Position numbers and translations under genes: made by a program. Shown in pieces: positions 36,094 to 45,444 of a DNA stretch of 64,000 nt; the stretch's first letter is position 1; each line of letters opens with the position of its first letter. Location: contig NZ_LT838813.1 of assembly GCF_900176595.1 (NCBI RefSeq), positions 4,606,001 through 4,670,000 on the forward strand, given 5' to 3'. Source of the DNA: Aquiflexum balticum DSM 16537 (GTDB taxonomy: Bacteria; Bacteroidota; Bacteroidia; Cytophagales; Cyclobacteriaceae). Under the pieces are notes generated by a model. That model had not been told where the DNA came from and did no database searches. It saw nothing but the letters and a program-made list of their open reading frames with translations.

Positions 36094-36911
36094 AGCTCAT
36101 CCAGGGGACTTTTGATCAGGGCCGGATCCAGATTGCAGATATGCAGGTAGACCGTAGTGGTCTTAAGGGATCTGTGTCCCAGGAGTTCCTGGATTATCCT
36201 GACATTGGTCCCCTGCTCGAGCAGGTGCGTGGCGAAGGAATGCCGCAGGGTATGGAAAGAGGCATGCTTTGTTATTCCGGCACATTCCATGGCCTTTTTC
36301 AGAACAGACTGTGCGCTTTTTTCGCTGTATGGCTTTCCCGGCACCTGCCCTTCAAAGAGATAAGTAACCGGACGGTAGCTTTTGAAGTAATCCCGAAGCT
36401 GTACCAGTAACTTATGGGGCAGAAGGGTATACCTGTCCTTGTATCCCTTGCCTCCCCTCACTTTAAGCTGCATCCTGTCACTGTCTATATCGCCGGGCTT
36501 GAGACTGATCACCTCACCAAGCCTGAGCCCCGAGGCGTAGGTAAGGGCTATCAGGCAATAGTGCTTTCTGTTCCTGATACTCTTAAGGATAAGCGACACT
36601 TCTTCCTTTGAGAATACAACCGGAAGCAGCTTGGGACGTCTTGGCCGTTTGATCCTGATAGTATCCCAATCTCTTTCAAGCACGTCTTTGAAAAGTATTT
36701 TAAAGGCACTGATTGTCTGGTTGATGCTTGATACCGAAAGTCCGTCCAAACTGATCCTTTTAAAAAGGTAGTCCTTTAATTCGGGGATACTGATCAGATC
36801 CGGACTTTTTCCAAAATGAGCTGATACTACAGATACCAGGCTAAGATAGGTCTTGATGCTTCTGGGAGAATAATGTCTGTAGGACATCTCCTCATACATC
36901 CTCTGGCGCAA
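36090..36911 (-). CDS. tyrosine recombinase of the IS91-like element
   Basis: The 273-residue product has a SAM-like N-terminal domain (about 5-85) and a catalytic domain with the full R-H-x-R-H-Y set: Arg in ASGLRLGEV, HTLRHSFATH, GHRSLKTTTVYLH with the nucleophile Tyr near 256. It belongs to the phage-integrase/XerC-like class that accompanies many IS91-group transposases. Its role may be resolution of transposition products. It overlaps the transposase start by 4 bases. No integron-type attI or cassette array is beside it. Confidence 0.9.
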   Translation of the reverse strand: MRQRMYEEMSYRHYSPRSIKTYLSLVSVVSAHFGKSPDLISIPELKDYLFKRISLDGLSVSSINQTISAFKILFKDVLERDWDTIRIKRPRRPKLLPVVFSKEEVSLILKSIRNRKHYCLIALTYASGLRLGEVISLKPGDIDSDRMQLKVRGGKGYKDRYTLLPHKLLVQLRDYFKSYRPVTYLFEGQVPGKPYSEKSAQSVLKKAMECAGITKHASFHTLRHSFATHLLEQGTNVRIIQELLGHRSLKTTTVYLHICNLDPALIKSPLDEL

Positions 36912-37009
36912 ACTTTTTTTTCCATGATTAAATTAGTTAAAGATTGAACATGGAATAAATTTAATACATATTGTTAAAAATCAGGCCTTTATGATGGAAT
37001 ACAGAAAAA

Positions 37010-39349
37010 CTACCGACGAAGGAGGTTTAGTTCAACTGCTGGATACAAGAGATAAGGCATTTCAATGCGATAAGCATATTCCTGAAGCCACATGTTGCTC
37101 AGGTAATAAGCTGGATAAGCCGCCAAGGCAAAAGACATCAGGACCAGCCACACATACTGTTTGCTGACCAAAGCGATAATCTGAATTATGCCTGCACCCA
37201 AAACTTTTCTAATGCTGACCTCTTTGGTTCTTTGGGCAATAGTAAAGGAGGACAAACCAAACAGTCCCAAAATAGAAATCAGGATGGCCACTCCTGCTGC
37301 AAAACCCAAGACACCTTGGATCTTTCTGTCTTCTTCATAAAATCCCTCCAATACCTCGTCAATAAAATTAAATCCGGAAGCTTCATAAGGAAACACTTCC
37401 TCTACCAAGGTTTCCAATCTCTGCTTGGCGTAGGCAAGATTTTGTTGATTGGATACTTTGGCGGTAAGTAGGAAATAGTATTCAGGCTGGTAAATCAAAA
37501 CCATAGGCATGATTTCCTCTTTCAGGTTACGGGCATTGAAATTTTCGACTACCCCTACAATAGTATTTTGTTGTGCCCGAAAGTTAATCGTCTGACCTAT
37601 CACTTCCTGGGGATCGGTGGCCCCCATGGCTTGAAGGAAGTTCCGGTTGACCAATATTTCATTGTCCAAATTATGGGCCTTCCTTCCAGCTAACATTTGA
37701 ATTCCGTTAACGGACACAAAAGCCGAATCCACATTCATCACATGTACATTGAGCTGTTGCTCAAGGGAATCAACCATCACATAAGCATCCGAAGTCCAAA
37801 TGGCATTGGAAGAAACCAAGTTGTTACTCAAGCTTACCCCTTCCACAAAGCTTTCATTTCGGATTCTATCTGCCAAGAGTTCTCTTTTGGACCTTTCTCC
37901 CATAAATGGAAGATTCGTGTACAATACTGCTTCTTTTTCAAATCCCAAGGGCTGAGAGCTGATGTATTTCAATTGGCTGGTCAAAATCATGACCATGATG
38001 ATAAAAGTGATGGAAGCGGTAAACTGCAAAACTGCCAGATTTTTCCTTAGAAACACTCCAAAAGAAAAACCATGTTCATGATGCAATTCCCCCTTGAGCG
38101 CCCGCTGCGGTTGGTAATTGGCCAAAACGAAACCCGGATACAATCCGGAAACCAAAGTCAATACAATAGCATTAGATGCCAAGAACGCTAAACTCAAGGG
38201 ACTAAGGAAGGAAGCTTCAAAATTGGCAGGAAGATAATCCGCAAAATAAGTTTTGATCAAATCGGCGATAAATACCGAAAACATGGAGGCTATAATCACC
38301 AAAACAAAAGTTTCACTCAAAAATTGAAATACCAGTTGACCGCGGTTGCTGCCCAAGGTTTTTCGGATACCCACTTCCTTGGCCTTGTTGATTGCCAATG
38401 CAGTTTCCAAGTTGATAAAATTCAGGCAGGCCAAAAGCAAAATTATGATGCCTATGTAAATCAGCCCATTCAAAAGTGTTTTTGAAATGGTAGTATCATC
38501 ATAGTTCTCGGAAAAATGAATCTCCTCAAGTGGTTCTCCGATAAAATCCGGGTGGCTATCCTGTTCGCTGAAGTATTTTTTTGCCAAAACAGCAAGGCCT
38601 TCGTCCAAATTGGCTTTACTCGAAGTTTCTCCAATTTTCACAAACAATTGACTGGAGGTATTGAGATTAGTCCAACTGTGAAGTCCATACCAATCCTCTT
38701 TTTCTTTTTTGGCGATGGTGCTGAAGGAAATAAAATCAGTAAAAATAAAGTCCGTATTTTCAGTATAATCCGCCACAACACCTTGGACCTGCGCATAAAT
38801 GGAATCTGAGGCATCTATCCAGAGTATTTCTTTCCCCAATATATCATTGGCCCCTAATCCAGGAAAGTATTTCTTTAGACTGGCCTCTGAAATCACTGCA
38901 GAATAAGGTTCCTGTAAGGCAGTTTGGGGATTACCGGCAAGCCAATTTCGTTGAAAAATCTCAAAAAATCCCGGATCGGAAAATGCCACCCTGTTACTTC
39001 TTCCTATCACTTTGTTTTGCTCCGGTATGACCACCATGGTCTCGTACAGGGTATACAACCTACCCTTATTTTCTATAAAGGAAAGTTCCTCATCAATCAC
39101 TTCTCCCAAAGGCCCATTGGTAGCTGAAGTCTGAAAAACATTTCCCGGTTCCCATTCTTCCATAGTATTGATTCTGAAAATCCTATCACTATCCGCATGA
39201 AATCTGTCAAAACTATAAGCATGCCACACGACTGTAAAAATCACCAGACAGATGGCAATGCCCAAGGAAAGACCCAATACGTGTACCAAAGTCCTTAGCT
39301 TGTTCCGCTTGATATTCCTGATGGCGATGATGAGGTAGTTTTTAAACAT
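37010..39349 (-). pseudogene. MacB/FtsX-type ABC permease (2), interrupted by IS91-like element
   Basis: The frame begins MFKNYLIIAIRNIKRNK and runs through the usual first helix, MacB_PCD domain, FtsX block (KEVGIRKTLGSNRGQLVFQF), second periplasmic domain and most of the last FtsX block (KEVSIRKVLGAGIIQII). It breaks after EMPYLLYPAV. The last few codons (ELNLLRR) come from or next to the inserted element. The missing final helix and tail are at 34532-34639, 2.4 kb away. The product lacks only about 35 residues including one membrane helix, so it may be made but misassembled. Confidence 0.88.
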
Positions 39350-39498
39350 GGCTTCAAATTTTAATATGACATAAAAACAAGCGCCTAATTACATTTAGAC
39401 AGTATTTATTGAATTTTATTTTAGATAAAAAGGCATTGTTGAAATCTTGACCTGGATTAGAAGTCCAGTTAAATGATCAAAATTTCTAATCAATTCCC

Positions 39499-41124
39499 TT
39501 ATTCATCTTTTAAAGTATCTACCGGATTCATTTGTCCTGCTCTTGTATTGTTTCATCCAAAAAAGACATCTGAAATACTTCTCCGGGATATATCTGCTTC
39601 CATCTTCCTTCGGAAAGGCGACTTCCCAATAGGCATTGTCCCCATAGGTTCCCATTGTAATGCCTGATGAACTGATTCCTGATCATGATGTGGTAATTCG
39701 TTCCGGAGGGCACCTTTATTGGTCCTCATATTTTGAGTTACCGGGTGAAAAATCAGGTTGTCCTTTTTTAGGCCAAGGTCACGGTTTTGGACATAATTCA
39801 TCTGATCTCTGACGATCCAAACACTTGAAATCAAAATCACCACCACTGCAAATTGAAAAACAACCAATACTTCCCTTGGCTTCACTCCAAATCCTTCTTT
39901 GGTATTCAGTTTTGATTTCATCGCAATGGCAGGCCGGTATGAACTCATCAAAAATGCCGGATAGCTTCCCGCCAAAACGCCGATTACCAAAACATAAACA
40001 GCTGAAAGCACCCAGAAAAAAGGCTGGGTAAAAGGACTTTCCAGATTTTGTCCGATCAGTTCCTTGAACCAAGGGAATATAAGGGATACAATAACAATAG
40101 AAAATAAATAAGCTGAAACGACAATCAAGGTCGATTCAGCAAGAAATTGACTGATCAGCATTCCTTTTCCTGCTCCCGAAAGTTTCCTAATCCCAACTTC
40201 CTTGGACCGCATATCACTCTGAGCTGTACTCAAATTCACAAAATTTATCCCTGCAATGAAAAGCACGATGATCGATACAATTCCAAACATCCGTATCAAT
40301 TCGATTTTGCCACCTACAGATTGTCCATTTTCAAACTTGGAATAAAGATGTAAATCCTCGAAAGGAAATAGAAAATCAGTAATATCGTCGAAATCTGAAT
40401 TGTTGGCAGTGAAGTTTTTAAACTTTTGATTGAAGTCATCAAGTGATGCTCTTTCGTTAAGCATCGCAAATGTCCGGTAGGAATTATTTCCCCAGTAATC
40501 ATCTACCCAACCCATTTGTTCTATTTTTTTGAATGAGCAAAATACAGTAAATGGAAAATTGGTATTCTCGGGTAAATCTTTAATAATTGCCTTTACTTCA
40601 AGGCTTATTTCATTTTCAAGCATGACTATTTTCCCCAATGCTGACTCCTCTCCGAAAAGCTTTTTGGCAACGGACTCCGTCAAAACAATACTTTCAGGAT
40701 CAGCCAAAGCCTGTGAAGGATCACCTTCAATGGCCTCAAAACTAAACATCTTAAAAAATCCCGGTTCGGTAAAGGTCGCTTCCTCGTAAAAACTATCCTC
40801 TCCTACCGTAAATAGCAGAGGATCCCATTCGGTGATTCGGGTCACTTCATCCACTTCAGGAAATTGAGATTTCAAAGCAGGCGCATAAGGTGCAGGGGTA
40901 TAATCCCATGTGAAAATTTCACCTTGATTTTCACCATTCCTCCATACTGCATATAACCGATCCGAATGTTCATGAAAACGATCAACCGAAAGCTCGAATT
41001 GGACCCAAATCAATATTAAGATGGATGCAGCCATTCCAATCCCAAGCCCTGCAATATTGATAAATGCATAACCTTTGCTTCTATTGATATTTCTCCAGGG
41101 GATTATAAGATAGTTCTTGAGCAT
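39499..41124 (-). pseudogene. MacB/FtsX-type ABC permease (3), internally deleted
   Basis: The product begins MLKNYLIIPWRNINRSKGYAF and reads through the first helix, MacB_PCD domain, FtsX block (KEVGIRKLSGAGKGMLISQF) and the following helix. The long frame ends at 39553 after 523 residues, against about 800 for its neighbours. The remaining bases to 39499 encode, in another frame, the family C-terminus AGQMNPVDTLKDE plus stop. So about 250 codons (second periplasmic domain and last FtsX block) have been deleted and the frame shifted. This is a decaying copy. Confidence 0.85.
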
Positions 41125-41198
41125 TTTGGGAAAAGGATTGAAGTTGTGAAGAATTTATTTTCGTTTGATAGTATTTTCAAATTCGCAGATTATGGATT

Positions 41199-43640
41199 TT
41201 ATTCATTTCTAAGGCTTTCGATGGGGTTGATGGTTGCCGCTCGATAAGCTTGTGAAAAGATTATCCCCAGACTGACCAATAAAACAGCCCCTACACCAAT
41301 CCCGATCGGAACAACGCCAATACTGACCCTTGAGGCAAAGAAATTGAGCCATAAATTATTGATAAAATAGGCTGAAGGCACTGCTACCAAAACAGCAATC
41401 CCCAGTAAGACCAAAAATGCTTTTGACAACAAATAGATGATCTGGGAAGTACTGGACCCAAGTGTCTTTCGGATTCCGATTTCTTTGATCCGAGTTTGGG
41501 CGGTATAAATCGCCATACCCAAAAGCCCCAAACAAGAAACAAATACTGCCAAGAAAGAAATCAATCCAATAACTGAAGATACATCACCCAAAACCTGATG
41601 GATAAATAAAAGCTCCTCGTCCAGGAATTTGTAAGAAAATTTGGAATTTGGATTCACTTCTTTCCAGGATGATTCCAACGCTGCAAGTGTCTCAGCTTGA
41701 TTTTGGTTTGAAATTTTGACCAAAGCAAAGCCCATTTGGTCTTCCCTGTTTCGCAATACCAAGCTTTCCATTTCCCTCATTGAAGGAAGAAACTGAAAAT
41801 TCCTGACCACTCCTGCTACCTGCAGATTTTGGTATTCACCGTAATTGTTTATAGTAAATTGCTTGCCGACTGCTTCTTCTATACTTCCGAATTTGAATTC
41901 ACCCACAGACTTTTCATTTATCAATACCAAATTCGGACTTCCTTCAGCAGGAAGGTTGATTCCAGCCAAAATTTCCAATTCAAAAACGTCTACGGCTGAG
42001 GAATTGATATCAAAGAAATTGGTGGAAATACTATCCAAAGGAAAATCAGGATTCACCACCTCACTTCCAAAATTCCAACCTCCTGCCGGTAGTAGGGATG
42101 TAGCTCCAACTTCAACTACTGATGGGTTGGAAGCTATCGCCTGGGCAAATCTGGAATAGTTCTCAGGATTATAGAGTTTAACGGTAACAATGTTGTCTTT
42201 TTCAAATCCATATTCGAAATTCAACATATGCATGGATTGTGATTTTATCAGAACCACTGAAATGATGAAAATCAGCGAAATGGAAAATTGGACTACCAAA
42301 AGGATATTTCGTAGCCTCAGGTTTTTGAACAATCTGACACCACTAAGCTTGTTGAACAGGTTTATGGGATTCAGTTTGGACACATAAGATGCAGGAAGTA
42401 TCCCGGCCAAAACCCCAACAACAATGCTGAAACCTATAAAAATCAATATAGCAGATAAATTTTGCTCAAAGGAAATCTTGAGATACTTATCAAAAGTCAT
42501 TCCTGCTACTCCTTTTTGGAGTAACTGAAGAAGGACAAAGGCCAAGACCAATGAACAGAGGGAAATAACTACTGCCTCGGTTATAAACTGCACAAAAATC
42601 TGGGTTTTGCTTGCGCCTGAAACCTTCCTGATGCCTACTTCGCGGATCCTGGTGAGTGCCCTGGCTACGGACATATTGGTATAGTTCAGGCAGGCAGAAA
42701 TCATTACAATGATACATAGCACCACCAATATCAATAGGACTACTTTTGGAATACCAACATGTGTAATGTTTCCAATTATACCCATAGGGTTTATTTCACC
42801 CAATGCAACGGCTTTAAAAGAATGTTTATCCTCAAATTTTGACCCATAAATTTCTTCCGAAACTTTATCCAAAATGGACTGAAAGTCACTTTTGTCATGT
42901 CCTTCCTCCAAAAGCACGTAAGTATAATTGGTCCATACGTTGTTCCAATCATGCTCGTCTTCTGACATTACAGAGCCTTTTGGCAGGGATTTCATTGTAC
43001 TCAAGGAGGCCAAAAGTTTGAACGGCAAATGGGTTTTCCCGGGATTGGGGTTGAGAACCCCTGTGATGGTAAAGTAACCGAAATCAGTTTCAAAATTACC
43101 TTCCTCTATATCGGTAGCCCTCATATCTTTATCCTTAAAAGCAACAGTTTTGCCAAGGGCTGATTCATTTTTAAACAGAATTTCTGCCAATTCAGAAGTA
43201 ATCACCATCGAAAACGGTTCCTTCAATGCTGTTACTGGATCTCCTTCTTTGAAAGAAAAATCAAGTATTTTGAAAAGATTTTCATCAGCAAAATAACCTC
43301 CACCCGATGCAAATTTCTCCTCATAGATGATATCTCCTCCGATTTCACTATTGATCGCAGCAGCCCATTCAATGATCGGATACTCGCTTTCTAGCTTTTC
43401 CGCCATTGGCATTGCCGAACTTGCTATTTCTCCTTGACTAGTTTGGTATTCTGTAGTATGTACCCTGTAGATTCTATCCTTTTTGCTATGGTAGGAATCA
43501 TAGCTATACTGATCCATCACGATCATAATAATCAGCAAACAAATAGACATACTGACCGCCAAACCAAGGATATTGATTAAGCTGAAGGATTTATTCCTTA
43601 CTAGGTTTCTCCAGGCGATTTTGATGTAGTTTTTAAGCAT
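41199..43640 (-). CDS. MacB/FtsX-type ABC transporter permease (4)
   Basis: The 813-residue intact permease begins MLKNYIKIAWRNLVRNKSF and ends NPIESLRNE. It has the duplicated arrangement: helix 1 (about 20-42), periplasmic domain, FtsX block (REVGIRKVSGASKTQIFVQF), then a second helix, periplasmic domain and final FtsX block (KEIGIRKTLGSSTSQIIYLL). It heads a minus-strand run with permeases 3 and 2 (74- and 149-base gaps), so it was probably cotranscribed with them before they decayed. A sigma-54-like promoter and an upstream inverted motif lie 5' of it. Confidence 0.92.
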   Translation of the reverse strand: MLKNYIKIAWRNLVRNKSFSLINILGLAVSMSICLLIIMIVMDQYSYDSYHSKKDRIYRVHTTEYQTSQGEIASSAMPMAEKLESEYPIIEWAAAINSEIGGDIIYEEKFASGGGYFADENLFKILDFSFKEGDPVTALKEPFSMVITSELAEILFKNESALGKTVAFKDKDMRATDIEEGNFETDFGYFTITGVLNPNPGKTHLPFKLLASLSTMKSLPKGSVMSEDEHDWNNVWTNYTYVLLEEGHDKSDFQSILDKVSEEIYGSKFEDKHSFKAVALGEINPMGIIGNITHVGIPKVVLLILVVLCIIVMISACLNYTNMSVARALTRIREVGIRKVSGASKTQIFVQFITEAVVISLCSLVLAFVLLQLLQKGVAGMTFDKYLKISFEQNLSAILIFIGFSIVVGVLAGILPASYVSKLNPINLFNKLSGVRLFKNLRLRNILLVVQFSISLIFIISVVLIKSQSMHMLNFEYGFEKDNIVTVKLYNPENYSRFAQAIASNPSVVEVGATSLLPAGGWNFGSEVVNPDFPLDSISTNFFDINSSAVDVFELEILAGINLPAEGSPNLVLINEKSVGEFKFGSIEEAVGKQFTINNYGEYQNLQVAGVVRNFQFLPSMREMESLVLRNREDQMGFALVKISNQNQAETLAALESSWKEVNPNSKFSYKFLDEELLFIHQVLGDVSSVIGLISFLAVFVSCLGLLGMAIYTAQTRIKEIGIRKTLGSSTSQIIYLLSKAFLVLLGIAVLVAVPSAYFINNLWLNFFASRVSIGVVPIGIGVGAVLLVSLGIIFSQAYRAATINPIESLRNE

Positions 43641-43707
43641 TTTCTTTTTTGGTTAAATTCATGGAAAAACCTGTATTTAGAAAAACATTTTTGAATAACT
43701 GGTACTA

Positions 43708-43723
43708 GCCAATCCCCGTGCCA
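43708..43723 (-). promoter_or_regulatory. sigma-54-like -24/-12 promoter of permease (4)
   Basis: The minus strand reads TGGCACGGGGATTGGC. TGGCAC matches the -24 element, and TTGG five bases later stands at the -12 element (consensus TTGC). It ends 68 bases before the start codon. A conserved 29-base motif lies 61 bases upstream of the -24 T, a usual place for an enhancer-binding activator. Confidence 0.5.
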
Positions 43724-43783
43724 AGTCCAATGGACCAAAAAAGGCAAAAACAGGCCTATAATTGGCAGAAATGCTCCTTATCC

Positions 43784-43812
43784 CGAACAATTTTGTTCGT
43801 GGGCGGACGAAG
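43784..43812 (-). promoter_or_regulatory. conserved upstream motif of permease (4)
   Basis: Plus-strand CGAACAATTTTGTTCG (16 bases, itself a palindrome) is followed by TGGGCGGAC. The motif agrees with the one at 48108-48136 at 21 of 29 positions, including TTTTG, CGT and GCGGAC blocks. It is a candidate activator site. Confidence 0.55.
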
Positions 43813-43938
43813 TTGGGGAAAGCCTGAGGGGTTTTGGACTTGATTGGAAAAAGAAAAAATTGATCATGTAAATTGGTTGAAAAATCTTAAGTCTCGGGAA
43901 AGGCTTTGTCTCTTCTTTCTGGCTTCTTGGCTCTTGAT

Positions 43939-45255
43939 TCAGGCTTCTTTTTTCTTCAAAATTTTTTCGGCTCGTTTTCTAAGATCATCGAGGTCATTTT
44001 TTTCTTTGATCTCTCTCTCTCCCAGGGCTAGAACCATCTCAGCATGCTTGATTACTGCATTTTTGTAATTTTTTTTACTTGTAAATTCAAGTATGGTTTT
44101 CAAAGCTTCCATCAACCTGATGATGACTGCCGTACTACCGGTGGAAAATTGCCGTATTTGATTAAAAGCAGCATCTAAAACCCCCTCAAAATCCAAAATG
44201 TCAGCTATTATTCTGAGAGAACCTTCTTCATCAAACCGATACTTTGAAGGGAATTTAGCCTGTGCTAAATAACACATAGTAGTAGTTAAGTTATCAATAC
44301 AAGCTATTGCCGTAAAGGGATCGTTAACTCCAGGTGAAAGGGCTCTCGCAGCAATTTCCACCATCTGATGTATAGAGTATTCAAGATCTTGTTGAGCTGT
44401 CTTGGTTTTCCCGATTACAAATTGTCCTAACAGTTTTTCCACCACTTCTTCCTCCAATTTTTTATTTGTATAAAAAATGGCTATTTCCAAACCTTTTACC
44501 AAATAACTACCCGGACGGTAATTCAACTCCAATAATGCTTTTTGCTCAGCTACGACTTCCATCAATGTATTACTGTCGATGTATTGAAAATATCCGCTTT
44601 TGGGTGATTTTATTGATGTCCGGATTTTATAAGCTGAAATGGCTACTAAAGTATCAATATCTTCGCCTTCTTTCTCTTCTCCCATATTTTCGGGAAACAA
44701 GGTATTTACTTGTTCTGAAATAAAATCCGAAATCTCAGAAATCACTTTATCTGCCTGAATGCTGATTGCGATTTGATGGATAAATACTATGAGCAAAATG
44801 ATGTTTGCCACTGCAGCCAAAATCGCAGCAAAAATAGAAATCGAAGGAATGAAACTATAATCGTCACTGTCTTTAACAGCATTCAAAACAAGTAGACAAT
44901 ATAAGTAAGTGGATATATAAGAGCCCAGAACAACCTGATTAAGCTTTACATACATAAAGTTTTTGATAAGCCTTGGTCCAAACTGCGAAGATGCCAAAGT
45001 CAATGCCACAAGTGTTACTGAAAAAACAGTTCCAGCCACACCGATCATAGCACCTGAAATCGTGGACAAAATACTACGTGCAGAATCTGAATGGTAAACT
45101 AGAAAAAAACGAAGCCAGCCATCATAAGAAATAGTAACCATGCGATCCAGATATACCAAACCGATGGCTAAGAAAACCGAAAAGCACATAATCAACACCG
45201 GCAGAAACCAAAAGGTGGCCAATAATTCTTTCAAATAAAAGAGTGGTTTTTTCAT
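43939..45255 (-). CDS. DUF2254 membrane protein
   Basis: The 438-residue product has four predicted membrane helices in the N-terminal 160 residues (about 12-35, 60-85, 108-130, 138-162) and a mostly helical cytoplasmic C-terminal part. Conserved-looking stretches are GVAGTVFSVTLVALTLASSQFGPRL and ARALSPGVNDPFTAI, both marks of DUF2254. The family is of unknown function. It separates permeases 4 and 5 and is on the same strand; no coupling to either is evident. Confidence 0.85.
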   Translation of the reverse strand: MKKPLFYLKELLATFWFLPVLIMCFSVFLAIGLVYLDRMVTISYDGWLRFFLVYHSDSARSILSTISGAMIGVAGTVFSVTLVALTLASSQFGPRLIKNFMYVKLNQVVLGSYISTYLYCLLVLNAVKDSDDYSFIPSISIFAAILAAVANIILLIVFIHQIAISIQADKVISEISDFISEQVNTLFPENMGEEKEGEDIDTLVAISAYKIRTSIKSPKSGYFQYIDSNTLMEVVAEQKALLELNYRPGSYLVKGLEIAIFYTNKKLEEEVVEKLLGQFVIGKTKTAQQDLEYSIHQMVEIAARALSPGVNDPFTAIACIDNLTTTMCYLAQAKFPSKYRFDEEGSLRIIADILDFEGVLDAAFNQIRQFSTGSTAVIIRLMEALKTILEFTSKKNYKNAVIKHAEMVLALGEREIKEKNDLDDLRKRAEKILKKKEA

Positions 45256-45444
45256 TCTTTATAGATTTGATCAGGAAAAACCAGGTTTTTTTAAGCTAAA
45301 ATTGTAGAATCAAAGCATAAAACCTATTGTCAACAATATACCTGATATTTTCCAAATCCCGAATGCAAATCACTAAAGATCCGAACTCTTATATCTGTTC
45401 TGACCTGATCAAAATTATATTTCAGGATTTGCAGCTTTCCCAAA

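Larger units (their letters stand above)
34638..37029 (-). mobile_element. IS91-like insertion element with tyrosine recombinase
   Basis: A 2.4-kb element carries a tyrosine recombinase gene and an IS91-type transposase gene overlapping by 4 bases (ATGA). It has splintered a permease gene: the open frame enters foreign sequence after LLYPAV at about 37034 and resumes at 34639. On the minus strand the junction reads GTTGAAC, and GAAC is a known IS91 target tetranucleotide. The transposase-distal end carries an imperfect hairpin (34638-34704). GC looks higher than in the neighbouring permeases. Exact ends are inferred from where the permease frame breaks, with a few bases of uncertainty. Confidence 0.85.

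Noticed and set aside
36090-36911. Tyrosine recombinase as an integron integrase for the DUF4259 cassette
   Set aside because: It is overlapped by the IS91-type transposase start, is 30 kb away and has no attI or cassette array beside it.
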